Assembly (NCBI RefSeq): GCF_963676685.1 | Contig: NC_092348.1 | Coordinates: 12,684,867 to 12,748,866, forward strand | Direction: 5' to 3' | DNA from: Mytilus edulis | Lineage: Eukaryota; Mollusca; Bivalvia; Mytilida; Mytilidae | DNA: 64,000 nucleotides | Shown here: one piece after another, positions 35,601-40,980 of the stretch | Numbering within the stretch: position 1 is the first letter of the stretch | Layout of the letters: every line of letters begins with the position of its first letter | Program-made: the position numbers and the translations under genes | The notes under the pieces: model-generated | Seen by the model: the letters and a program-made list of their open reading frames with translations, nothing else | What the model was told of the DNA's origin: nothing | Databases searched by the model: none

Positions 35601-36507
35601 ATAATCAGCACGACTTTATCAGATTTCTGATACTGAAAGAGGGTTTGAATGGGGTTAAATGATTAAAGAATAATGCCCTTAAAAAAATGAAGATTAGAGA
35701 ATAACGGGCAAAAAAATGAAGATTAGAGAATAACGGGCAAAAAAAAATGAAGATTAGAGAAAAAAGGGGTTAATTATTAGAAGATTAGAGAAAAAAGGGG
35801 TTATTTTTTTAAAGATAAGAGAAAAAAGGGGTGAAAATTAAATGTTTACAGAATAACAGACCCCCCATCCAGACCCTCCTGAAAGTCTAGGCTTAAAATA
35901 AGGTATGTACTTTGACTTCTACTGCTTAGTGACCACTATCGTCATGTTGATTATTCTGTCACCTAATTAAGTAACAGATCGTCAATGTTGGATCTGCGTA
36001 ACTGTGGAACCGTAGCTCTTAGGTCCTTGTGTCATTGTTTCACTATTTGAGGTCTGCAAATAGTAAAAAAAAATATCATCAGGATTAAGAGCTACGGTTC
36101 CACAGGTAGGATTCGCGACATTGCAGGTGTTTTCTAGAATATTAGAAGCTCTGTAAACAAATAAGCCTGATTTAATATTAAATTCTATGACAATACTTAT
36201 AGCTTATATGTGACCGTAACAAACGTACCTTATTCTCTATTTCTTTGTATTCGAATTTGTATATGATTGTTGAATTCTCATTTGTTTGATTTGTGTAGGA
36301 GTTTCCGAAATGACCATCAATGACCGATAGTGTTTGTGAATAAAGTCTGGATAATATTGAAGCGCTCGATGTCTGAAAACTTGAACGAGTTTGCAACAAA
36401 GTCAAAAAGGAAAATACACATATACTAGGAATAAAAGTCAACATTTCCAGTTTTCTTCTGCTGTTGTCGTCTGTATCATGTGTAATCTGTGTCACATGCA
36501 AACTCAC
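2633..36507 (-). CDS. SIDT: SID1 transmembrane family protein (SIDT), complete gene of 22 coding exons
   Basis: SIDT proteins are multipass membrane proteins of the plasma membrane or lysosome, linked to dsRNA and cholesterol handling. I assembled the coding exons by hand from the minus strand: 36507-36229, 28443-28319, 26707-26549, 25925-25781, 25443-25360, 24450-24306, 23841-23748, 22060-22017, 21521-21450, 21236-21097, 17079-17006, 15738-15672, 14740-14592, 13786-13738, 12579-12462, 11627-11491, 10686-10510, 8646-8600, 6816-6711, 5963-5853, 5617-5504, 2695-2633. Each has GT/AG borders and all phases join, giving 2,499 nt or 832 residues, the usual family length. Luminal domain is about residues 40-312, first helix about 315-340, cytosolic linker about 341-454, helical core 455-832. 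Family-typical blocks include [53 protein letters not shown] and the C-terminal LTLDDDL. H571, D582, H796 and H800 match the family metal site. Translation may instead begin at Met22 (36444), directly before a signal peptide. Untranslated exons were not located. Confidence 0.95.
2830..2870 (-). ncRNA. Hammerhead ribozyme motif, minimal type I, intronic and sense to SIDT
   Basis: Read on the minus strand, the parts in order are GCCU (helix I), CUGAUGA (core), one extra A, GGUCC / loop UUUAU / GGACC (helix II), GAAA (core), CCGG, then GUC with cleavage after C, then AGGC closing helix I. The two G residues of CCGG overlap with the G of GUC. Helix III is only ACC/GGU with no real loop. That is a known feature of hammerheads in Penelope-like elements and metazoan retrozymes, which are thought to act as dimers. 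The extra A after the core is a departure from the strict consensus. The predicted cleavage lies between 2834 and 2833. A truncated copy of the 5' part is at the other end of the foldback (4903-4922). Confidence 0.8.
2917..3045. repeat. 16-bp tandem repeats, left arm of foldback
   Basis: Imperfect copies of ggcggttgagttaacc with single-base changes, in the left arm. The mirror set with a few more copies is at about 4679-4858, so the arms differ in copy number. Confidence 0.85.
3812..3913. repeat. Spacer (loop) of the foldback
   Basis: About 100 bases between the two arms without obvious self-complementarity across the centre; it holds a small palindromic agctccatggagct. Confidence 0.6.
4679..4858. 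repeat. 16-bp tandem repeats, right arm of foldback
   Basis: Copies of ggttaactcaaccgcc, reverse complement of the left-arm set. The extra copies mean this stretch cannot pair fully with the left arm. Confidence 0.85.
5504..5617 (-). CDS. SIDT: SIDT coding exon 21 (HDIWH metal ligands)
   Basis: Residues 775-812, 38 codons. Encodes [20 protein letters not shown]796 and H800 of HDIWH are the conserved second half of the metal site. Acceptor CTTTTTCAG, donor CTT|GTAAGT. Confidence 0.96.
5853..5963 (-). CDS. SIDT: SIDT coding exon 20
   Basis: Residues 738-774, 37 whole codons. Encodes [20 protein letters not shown] and [11 protein letters not shown]. Acceptor TTTGCAG, donor CAG|GTAGGT. Confidence 0.95.
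6029..6217. mobile_element. Short inverted-repeat element (MITE) in SIDT intron 19
   Basis: Ends aaagagcctgtccatgagaa (left) and ttctcatagacaggctcttt (right) are inverted repeats of about 33 bp that continue into aaccatgcaa. No coding content. Confidence 0.75.
6711..6816 (-). CDS. SIDT: SIDT coding exon 19
   Basis: Residues 702-737. Encodes [18 protein letters not shown] and a membrane helix ending in YYTIMK. Acceptor TTTTTCCAG, donor AAG|GTAAAA. Confidence 0.95.
7272..7763. mobile_element. Short inverted-repeat element (MITE-like)
   Basis: Left end ggctcgggtctattcga and right end tcgaatagtcccgatcc are imperfect inverted repeats (14 of 17). The interior is AT-rich without a gene. Confidence 0.55.
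8063..8350. repeat. Degenerate 33-bp tandem repeats with an inserted inverted-repeat element
   Basis: Units around aggccacttagtataataa recur at 8080, 8107, 8137, 8303 and 8340. Between them, about 8173-8293, is a block bounded by gtcataaaacttt and aaagttttatgac, which looks like a small inverted-repeat insertion into the array. Confidence 0.6.
8349..8566. mobile_element. Short inverted-repeat element, SIDT intron 17
   Basis: Ends ttactgtggattcatta and taaatgaattcacagtag are inverted repeats; the interior has repeated ccacgaa/ttcgtgg motifs. A related half copy lies at about 16685-16860. The 8353-8574 ORF is a shadow of it. Confidence 0.65.
8600..8646 (-). CDS. SIDT: SIDT coding exon 18
   Basis: A 47-nt exon, residues 687-702, encoding [15 protein letters not shown]. 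Acceptor TTTTTTACAG, donor AT|GTAAGT. It directly follows the minisatellite intron. Confidence 0.92.
9078..10509 (-). repeat. 43-bp minisatellite made of SIDT exon-17 end plus 5' splice site
   Basis: More than 30 copies. On the gene strand the unit is gtttgttttatactg (15 nt, intron start) followed by 28 nt of exon end that finish in ccaatgtacaag, so every full copy recreates AAG|GTTTGT. The true exon 17 ends at the first copy (10510). Some copies lack an 11-15 nt block. Because 43 is one more than a multiple of three and the unit has no stop in any frame, all three frames stay open for up to 1.6 kb. The resulting long ORFs (for example 9025-10692) are artefacts apart from the first 59 codons. 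Confidence 0.93.
10510..10686 (-). CDS. SIDT: SIDT coding exon 17 (end seeds the 43-bp minisatellite)
   Basis: Residues 628-686. Encodes [27 protein letters not shown] and, at its end, [11 protein letters not shown], which matches the family loop of the type C-x-RPxY. The donor AAG|GTTTGT is the first of a long array of copies. Using it joins in phase to [10 protein letters not shown] in exon 18, which shows that the repeats beyond it are intronic. Confidence 0.93.
10812..10985. repeat. Interspersed repeat fragment (family A)
   Basis: Shares ggagaatgtgt, gacacagatgatgc, ggacataactgaaaa and the cggatagacactc-type end with 17975-18400. Non-coding, in SIDT intron 16. Confidence 0.6.
11491..11627 (-). 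CDS. SIDT: SIDT coding exon 16
   Basis: Residues 582-627. Encodes [20 protein letters not shown] and a further membrane helix ending in IAVIGV. Acceptor TCTTTGCAG, donor GTG|GTCAGT. Confidence 0.93.
12462..12579 (-). CDS. SIDT: SIDT coding exon 15 (metal-site residues)
   Basis: Residues 543-582. Encodes [20 protein letters not shown] and [15 protein letters not shown], the most conserved SIDT motif, with S567, H571 and, across the junction, D582. Acceptor TTTTGCAG, donor G|GTAGTT. Confidence 0.96.
13738..13786 (-). CDS. SIDT: SIDT coding exon 14 (micro-exon)
   Basis: A 49-nt exon, residues 526-542, encoding [17 protein letters not shown]. It was found because exon 13 ends in phase 2 while exon 15 needs phase 0. 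It sits between AATTACAG and AAG|GTATGT and matches the short hydrophilic loop expected here. Confidence 0.85.
14140..14242 (+). repeat. Interspersed repeat with gattgccaatgagacaac core
   Basis: Same unit as at 24105-24190, 45255-45345 and, reversed, at 49545-49620 and 58615-58665. I associate this unit with mussel genomes. Confidence 0.7.
14592..14740 (-). CDS. SIDT: SIDT coding exon 13
   Basis: Residues 477-526. Encodes the conserved loop [20 protein letters not shown] and the helix [15 protein letters not shown]. Acceptor CTCTGTAG, donor AG|GTAAGA. Confidence 0.95.
14835..15052. mobile_element. Short inverted-repeat element, SIDT intron 12
   Basis: Ends accgtatagcgggttatttt and aaaataacctgctatacgtt are inverted repeats. 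The interior has several ttttggcga motifs. No coding content. Confidence 0.75.
15672..15738 (-). CDS. SIDT: SIDT coding exon 12
   Basis: Residues 454-476. Encodes the membrane helix [20 protein letters not shown]. Acceptor GCTTACAG, donor AAG|GTATAC. Confidence 0.92.
15918..16616. repeat. Interspersed repeat (family B), single-unit copy
   Basis: Opens with gaggctctcaagagcctg and ends near gacgacggacgccaagtgat. It shares long stretches (tcaattgacaattttggtca, gtttacagtttatct) with 22093-23379 and 60739-62004. The 16078-16326 ORF lies inside and is not a gene. Confidence 0.75.
17006..17079 (-). CDS. SIDT: SIDT coding exon 11
   Basis: Residues 430-454. Encodes [19 protein letters not shown], the basic end of the cytosolic linker before the second membrane helix. 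Acceptor TTTTGACAG, donor CAG|GTAAAA. Confidence 0.9.
17249..17414. mobile_element. Short inverted-repeat element (about 165 bp)
   Basis: Ends atacaccttatc and gataaggtgtat. Contains a TGACGTCA octamer at 17345-17352. Next to SIDT exon 11 in intron 10; no coding content. Confidence 0.65.
17975..18400. repeat. Interspersed repeat (family A)
   Basis: Longer copy of the 10812-10985 repeat, with two internal sub-units around aaagggacataact and an end at acggacggacagacaagg. Confidence 0.65.
18431..20334. mobile_element. Long inverted-end repeat element (family C) in SIDT intron 10
   Basis: Bounded by tttatacgaccgca and tgcggtcgtataaa, a perfect 14-bp inverted pair. Inside are 40-45 bp tandem units around tttcttgctattg (about 19030-19225), longer direct repeats around ttggaccctttggacc, and a CGACGA microsatellite (20237-20285). 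No transposase found. It ends about 45 bp from the 102-bp exon array. Confidence 0.7.
20378..21193 (-). repeat. 102-bp in-frame tandem array of SIDT exon-10 end plus 5' splice site
   Basis: Eight copies. On the gene strand each ends actaag followed by GTAAGG (GTTAGG in the last). Exon-last bases are at 21097, 20995, 20893, 20786, 20684, 20582, 20480 and 20378, spaced 102 bp except one spacing of 107. The unit is 96 exon bases plus 6 intron bases and encodes 34 residues ending [15 protein letters not shown]. The fourth copy has a 5-nt insertion (20805-20820 area, aagag duplicated) that shifts frame and brings a TAA. Only copies 1-3 can therefore be coding in this sequence. Confidence 0.92.
21097..21236 (-). 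CDS. SIDT: SIDT coding exon 10 (shortest form; end is tandemly repeated)
   Basis: Residues 383-429, ending [15 protein letters not shown] and then a GTAAGG donor. This donor gives the right phase for exon 11. The last 96 nt of the exon plus 6 intron bases are repeated seven more times downstream, so longer forms that use the second or third donor (20995, 20893) would add 34 or 68 residues in frame. Which donor is used cannot be told from sequence alone. Confidence 0.82.
21450..21521 (-). CDS. SIDT: SIDT coding exon 9
   Basis: A 72-nt exon, residues 359-383, encoding [20 protein letters not shown] of the acidic cytosolic linker. Acceptor TTTTTGTAG, donor CAG|GTAAGC, phase 1 to phase 1. Confidence 0.85.
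22017..22060 (-). CDS. SIDT: SIDT coding exon 8 (micro-exon)
   Basis: A 44-nt exon, residues 344-359, encoding [14 protein letters not shown] of the cytosolic linker. Acceptor TTTGTAG, donor CAG|GTATTT. The phase fit to both neighbours supports it. Confidence 0.8.
22093..23379. repeat. Interspersed repeat (family B), two-unit copy
   Basis: Starts ctagaggctctcaagagcct, ends gcccttcgggccaggtgagct. Two internal units of about 480 bp repeat the same sequence. Opposite in orientation to the copy at 60739-62004. Lies in SIDT intron 7; ORFs within are not genes. Confidence 0.8.
23748..23841 (-). CDS. SIDT: SIDT coding exon 7 (first membrane helix)
   Basis: Residues 313-344. Encodes a hydrophobic helix around [18 protein letters not shown], the first transmembrane segment, followed by CYHGW. 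Acceptor TTTCAG, donor TG|GTAAGT. Confidence 0.92.
24105..24190 (+). repeat. Interspersed repeat with gattgtcaatgagataac core
   Basis: Diverged copy of the 14140 unit, in SIDT intron 6 just downstream of exon 6. Confidence 0.6.
24306..24450 (-). CDS. SIDT: SIDT coding exon 6
   Basis: Residues 265-313. Encodes [17 protein letters not shown] and the end of the luminal domain. Donor read as AGTA|GTAAGT so that the phase joins exon 7; reading on past it meets intron sequence. Confidence 0.9.
24585..24965. mobile_element. Hairpin-ended repeat with CRE-like octamers, copy 1
   Basis: Related to 26880-27175. The end forms an imperfect hairpin: ttacgatatttctccact against agtggagaaatattgtaa. TGACGTCA lies at 24654-24661 and two one-base variants follow. 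In SIDT intron 5. Confidence 0.6.
25360..25443 (-). CDS. SIDT: SIDT coding exon 5
   Basis: Residues 237-264. Encodes [20 protein letters not shown], one of the best conserved SIDT segments. Acceptor TATTACAG, donor GAG|GTTTGT, 28 whole codons. Confidence 0.95.
25781..25925 (-). CDS. SIDT: SIDT coding exon 4
   Basis: Residues 188-236. Encodes [20 protein letters not shown] and [10 protein letters not shown], the second luminal beta-rich unit. Acceptor CTTTGTAG, donor CAG|GTTGGT, phase 0 out. Confidence 0.93.
26549..26707 (-). CDS. SIDT: SIDT coding exon 3
   Basis: Residues 135-188. Encodes [14 protein letters not shown] followed by [20 protein letters not shown], typical of the luminal domain. 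Acceptor TTTCTAG, donor AA|GTAAGT. Confidence 0.93.
26880..27175. mobile_element. Hairpin-ended repeat with CRE-like octamers, copy 2
   Basis: Shares tcctattgtgacgtcatgaa and the terminal hairpin (acaatacttatccact against agtggataaatatcat) with the 24.6-kb copy. Two exact TGACGTCA palindromes at 26933-26940 and 26964-26971. In SIDT intron 2; the 26640-27098 ORF mixes exon 3 with this repeat. Confidence 0.65.
28319..28443 (-). CDS. SIDT: SIDT coding exon 2
   Basis: Residues 94-135, acceptor TTTCAG and donor AT|GTAAGT. Encodes [20 protein letters not shown], a hallmark strand pair of the SIDT luminal domain. Phase 0 in, phase 2 out. Confidence 0.93.
28444..31026. other. First SIDT intron, right part: no gene seen
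   Basis: Apart from the repeat fragment near 28.9 kb this AT-rich stretch holds no recognisable exon or element. Short ORFs such as 29346-29582 have no family features. Confidence 0.5.
28925..29030 (+). repeat. Interspersed repeat fragment (family D)
   Basis: Contains gacaacagcccgaccatag and ggtcaccaatgggtcttcaa; a related piece is at 45945-46075. Non-coding, in the 7.8-kb first intron of SIDT. Confidence 0.6.
31027..31941 (+). pseudogene. DIRS-like retrotransposon fragment (RNase H region)
   Basis: A 304-residue open frame antisense to SIDT in its first intron. It has [20 protein letters not shown] and a WWYNF segment, then an RNase H fold: D of [15 protein letters not shown] of [14 protein letters not shown] of [14 protein letters not shown] and the motif [16 protein letters not shown]. 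This order is typical of tyrosine-recombinase (DIRS-like) elements. The reverse transcriptase upstream and recombinase downstream are missing, so it is a remnant. The open frame suggests fairly recent insertion. Confidence 0.75.
32664..32792. mobile_element. Short inverted-repeat element, older copy
   Basis: Ends tggaacagtagctcttgggt and aagagttatggttct are diverged inverted repeats, related to the element at 36001-36106. Confidence 0.55.
33050..35362. mobile_element. 2.3-kb inverted-repeat element with nested insertion
   Basis: Ends gtttgtttgcagttttccga and ggtcggtaaactgcaaacaa form inverted repeats, and AATAT flanks both sides (33045-33049, 35363-35367) as a possible target duplication. 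A second inverted pair lies inside: gtttacagatatccatgaag at 34035-34054 and cttcatggatacctgtaaac at 35112-35131. A LINE tail lies between that inner pair. No intact transposase was recognised. Confidence 0.55.
34425..35008 (-). pseudogene. LINE reverse transcriptase C-terminal fragment
   Basis: Encodes [37 protein letters not shown] and [20 protein letters not shown], the thumb/C-terminal region of a non-LTR reverse transcriptase. After a one-base frameshift near 34597 the other frame continues with [20 protein letters not shown] to a stop near 34429. The catalytic domain is missing: a dead 5'-truncated copy in the same orientation as SIDT. Confidence 0.85.
35640..35850 (+). repeat. Degenerate A-rich tandem repeat
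   Basis: Units of about 30-35 bp around aatgaagattagagaa, the first set followed by taacgggc and the later set by aaaaggggtta. About six copies, no coding sense. Confidence 0.75.
36001..36106. mobile_element. Small hairpin element (MITE) close to SIDT exon 1
   Basis: Ends tgtggaaccgtagctctta and taagagctacggttccaca are perfect inverted repeats of 19 bp around a short interior. A younger copy of the 32.7-kb family; in intron 1, about 120 bp from exon 1. Confidence 0.8.
36229..36507 (-). CDS. SIDT: SIDT coding exon 1 (signal peptide, N-terminus)
   Basis: Residues 1-93. A hydrophobic stretch [17 protein letters not shown] starts at the second ATG (36444) and looks like a signal peptide; an in-frame ATG at 36507 adds 21 polar residues. 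The exon ends AAG|GTACGT, phase 0. Three N-x-T/S sites near its end fit a luminal domain. No clear TATA box was seen upstream. Confidence 0.85.
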
Positions 36508-39500
36508 AAATCGAAAGTACGCACTGGTTCCTCAATTTCAAACATAAAAAGAACCAGGATACATTATTAAACTGGTCCGCCGTTCTATCTATAGCTTCGC
36601 ACCGAAGGAACGGGTTGGAGCTATTGTCACATTGGCATTAATTGGATGAGTCTTAGAAATTCAACGATTCGCTAATAAAATTGGCCAATTAAAGTGATAG
36701 GAAATTGACCTCAAATGTTAATACTGCGATGCCGCAAAATAAACAAGTATCTGTAGTAGCGCAGATAAATGACCAACGAGCGTGTTAACATGTTCTTGAC
36801 AAACTGAGACGGCATCTTTTATTCCCTTAAGAACTCAGTAGGGTAATAAATGTGCTAATTTTTCTTTGATTTGCTATCAGCATAATACATAATTAAACAT
36901 AGCCCATGATGTACTAGTCTCGTCGAATTATTAAATCCCGTGGTCAGAATTCTGACCACGGGATTTAGGCCATACCTGTTGTCAGTGTAGCGATAAGTGA
37001 ACACAACAGGGGTCCAGTTTAGATACATTATGTTCTATCTATTTACCAAACGATTCTTCTTCAAAAATCGTAACGGACAATAACGGCCAAATAAAACAAA
37101 TTCTGCCTCAAAAGTTAAACGATTCTTAAAAGTTTGCTACTTTTCTCTTGAAAGATCGATGGGAGGCATTGGAATTTGTATACAAAATTTGGAAAATTCA
37201 TAATTTCACTTGATTCATATGTTATATCTATCTTTTGTGTAATAATTTTTGACTTCAATCTCCATTTAAATTGTAGTACAGCTTGAATTGATTATTTATT
37301 CAAATACATAGTATTTGTATATATTTATTCATGCATTGACTTATTGATTGACTCTGACAGAGTATACCGTATGACATAACTTTGATTTTCTATACACTAA
37401 GGTATTTACCTCCAGGGTTTTCTAAAGTTCCGCACTGATGATTGGTTACTCTGTGAACTTCTTTAATATTTGGGCACTGCATAAACAAATATATGCAAAT
37501 ACTGTTTATTAAAATAAGTAATCAATTCAAACTGTACTATAACATTATATCTTGAAATCGAATTACTGGGATTTATGAAATATTTCAGGAGCTTCTCAAT
37601 AACTAATAGATATCATAAAGTCAGATATTGAGGTATTATTTTGTTGCGGGGGTGGTGCCGGGTGGCGAAGAGGGTATTTCCCACAACTGCGACCAAAAAT
37701 GAATTAATTTGTAGTATTTTTTTCATCAAAGTGTCTCATTTTGATAGTCACAAAACATCTATAACAGTCATAAAAATCTGACTTATGATACACTTTACAG
37801 AATAAAACATTTTACAATAACTATCAAAGTTAAAACAACTGGACATTGCCCTTAAAAGTGTTTCTGATATCTGTAAAAAAAATGTTGATATATGAAATTT
37901 ATAGCTTCCCATTAAAGGGACACTATTAAACTACGAAATATGTTAAATCTAAAGTATGATATATATATTTTTTAATCATTGATGAAATAGTGAAATAATA
38001 CTTCGGCATGGTTAAATATTGTCAAATTAATATAAGAACCATCGATGATGAATTACTCACTTGCAAGTGAATAATTCGACCTAATTTAATCCGTATTCCT
38101 ATGAACTTCAATTTAACCTCTTAGCTAGAGAGATGGATACCACAATGTGTGTGTTCGGTTATTTAAAGGAAAAAAATGTCAACATTGAAAGTGAAACAAA
38201 GGTAAACCATTTGAATGATCGATTCTATCCACACTATATTGGTAAAAAAGATGATTAACATATATTTCTAATCTACAATATGAAAAAAAATCAATCCAAG
38301 TACACGAGTTCCCTTTCTCTTTCCATCTATATTTATGTTTATATCACTTATATGACCATCGGAGGTCTTCGGAGGTCAACTGCTCGATAGTTAATTAGAT
38401 GGAGTCAAGACGAAAATACAAACGAAACGAAACTAAATAGTATCGAGCCCATGCCCTGTAAATTGTTTATTTTAGACTTTTTCAGTTTATGATTTGGATT
38501 TACTTGGTTATAATCAAATATGAGAATTTGAGTGAAATTGTTGAAAGTTAATTTGACAGCTAGTGCACCTTTAAAGATATTCTATAGTGTTCAGTGTTAA
38601 TATAAGCTTTATTTAAACTAAGCAGTTTGACCGGCGGTACAAACCTCATTAGTGTACATACTGCAGTCGAAAATCATCCAAATATCTAAAACTGTTATTC
38701 AATTTTCTATCAGATGTTGTTTACATCGGTCTTTGTTGATTTTAGACAAAACAATAGGATTCGTACAATACAGATACAGGTCTGCATTAAGTGGTGCACA
38801 ATTAGTCCCCATTGGAATTCCGACGACTTGATACTATACCGAAACTCCATAGCTATAGCTTATTTGATGACAAAACAATTAAAACTGATCTATTAAATCC
38901 AGGGATAGTTTTAATTTATTTTCAGACAATTACCATATTAGACCGGAATTTTCCACTTAAATGGCGTAAAAAAAATCATAAAAATTAGTGTAAACAATAT
39001 TTTATTCAGAAACAGATAAATAAATGCGAACATAAATACAATACAATGGATTGGAAAACAAGTGACAAGTCACTTATACAAATTCCTCTCCTTTTAAATG
39101 GCAAAATCAATTACAATGGACAGAAAATGTACAATTATATAATATAATATCATGGAAAAAGAAATCAAATGTAATGGAAATTAAAATATAATGCAGATAG
39201 TATTTTTAATATTGGGTGACATGTTGTTGGGCCAACAAGAATAATTATGTGAATCTCTTAGTTTTCAATATATAGTCTTGGACAATAAGAAAGTTCTTTT
39301 TATTGTCTATATCGGTAAAAATATAGGGCCATAAACGAACCTAAGTTGTTTCAAAACAATTATATTCATACAAATGAAATAAAGGGGTTGGATAAAGGCT
39401 CAGCCTATATAAATCATTTCCCATGCATATAAAAAGAAGGATGTATAATAATGGGCTTTTATTATATTACGTTATAGTCTCACATTGAGTGAGGGGAGGG

Positions 39501-40260
39501 AACCCTCTCTCGTCTAACATTGTCTAGATAATACTTCAATAGCAGATAGTCATATAGTATCTAGGGTTTGTTGGCCTCTCAGTCGGTACACTAGTAAATA
39601 GAATCATTCTCTCAGAGAGGTCATATCTATGTTTGTAATAATGTTTCTCTATTAAAGAGAAATGTATACAAGTGACTTTTTCATGATATTGTCGTCTCGT
39701 TGTACCAACATGGATCTATCATTATAACTTATGTACATGTTCATATAATATCAATTTATTTCAGTACAGCTATTTGATGTATAGCACTTACATCCATGCC
39801 ATTTATTTTGAACAGAGACATGTATACAATTACATATTATTTGTAAATGATGTGATCTCAGAGCTATGTATTCTGAGATCTCTACAGACACACTTTATGA
39901 AATTCTTGATATTTGTTTTTTTGTCGTCTACCCTGGAGGGAATCCCAAGTTTATCTAATGTTTTTTTCGAGGTTTATCTATCTGAGACCAGTAATTAGTC
40001 GATCATAATTACTGGGTTTTTTTCAAGTTGAACTGACTAAATAAGATCAGATTCTTCCTGGCTACCGTTATAGGCGAGTGATATGAGAGCCAAATTTACA
40101 TTTTTAATGCACCTACCTAACACACGGCTAAATTATATATCACTAGAAAGCTAAGAATGTGTACTTTCTAAATATCCCGGTCGTCAAAAGAAATTATGGT
40201 GCATTTTTTTAAAATCGAGGTCAAAGGTCATGGGTGCAATTTCAATTCACGGATACTTCC
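36508..40260. other. Upstream flank of SIDT, no gene seen
   Basis: Contains the 34-bp palindrome, then AT-rich DNA. About 37905-38590 may be a repeat with weakly inverted ends (attaaagggacacta and gtgcacctttaaa). The piece at 38780-38830 (ttaagtggtgcacaattagt) looks like another interspersed repeat. No ORF with family features. Confidence 0.5.
36933..36966. repeat. Perfect 34-bp palindrome upstream of SIDT
   Basis: The half-site aaatcccgtggtcagaa is followed without spacer by its exact reverse complement. It lies about 430 bp upstream of the first SIDT ATG. It could be a cruciform or regulatory site, or the scar of a small element. Confidence 0.9.
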
Positions 40261-40906
40261 TGTAGCGGATCACATCATTCAGGCATCAAATTATAAATAA
40301 GGCGATAACTCGAGTATGCGGTCTATAAGTATCTTTTATTTCTTCAAAATTACATTTAATTTTGGCTTCTTATACTTTATATCATATCAACCGATTCTCT
40401 ACAATAGAATACAAATACACATAAACATACATCGTAAGTAAAAATATAACTTAAAACACTAAAATCATAATACTAAACAAACAATAAGAAACACTTTCTT
40501 TCACGCTTAATGAATAACTTGTTAAATTAAAAGTTAATTGAATAAATATTACTTTATAAATACTTTTACAATTCTTCATATTTCTTCCTTAAATAAATAG
40601 TGTTCTTAAAAATGTACATAAATTATCTCTTACCGATTATGATCTCTCTATAAAAATAACGATGTGTCTCCGAATATCAAATAATTTGCAATGAATAAAA
40701 ACTAGACAACGTAACTAACGTACGTAAAAGGCTAAACGTCATAAAACTTTAAAAACGGGAAATATAACAATTCATAAGAGCGCAACGTTACATGTATGCG
40801 CAAATACCCAAAAATCGTATCTACAAGTATTACAAATAAAATAAATAACTTCAGTAATAATAAATGAAGTAACCCAACAATTTGGAATTACATTTCAAAT
40901 CTAACA
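40261..40906 (-). repeat. Putative 3' LTR of the BEL element
   Basis: Placed by the polypurine tract next to TGTTAG on the minus strand and by a TG/CA-type end at 40261. With no second LTR for comparison, the far boundary is a guess. Confidence 0.5.
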
Positions 40907-40980
40907 CTCCCCACCATGACATTTCTTAAAATTGTCATCACACAAAAAACTAATAAAATATCAATTAATTATTGTAAATT

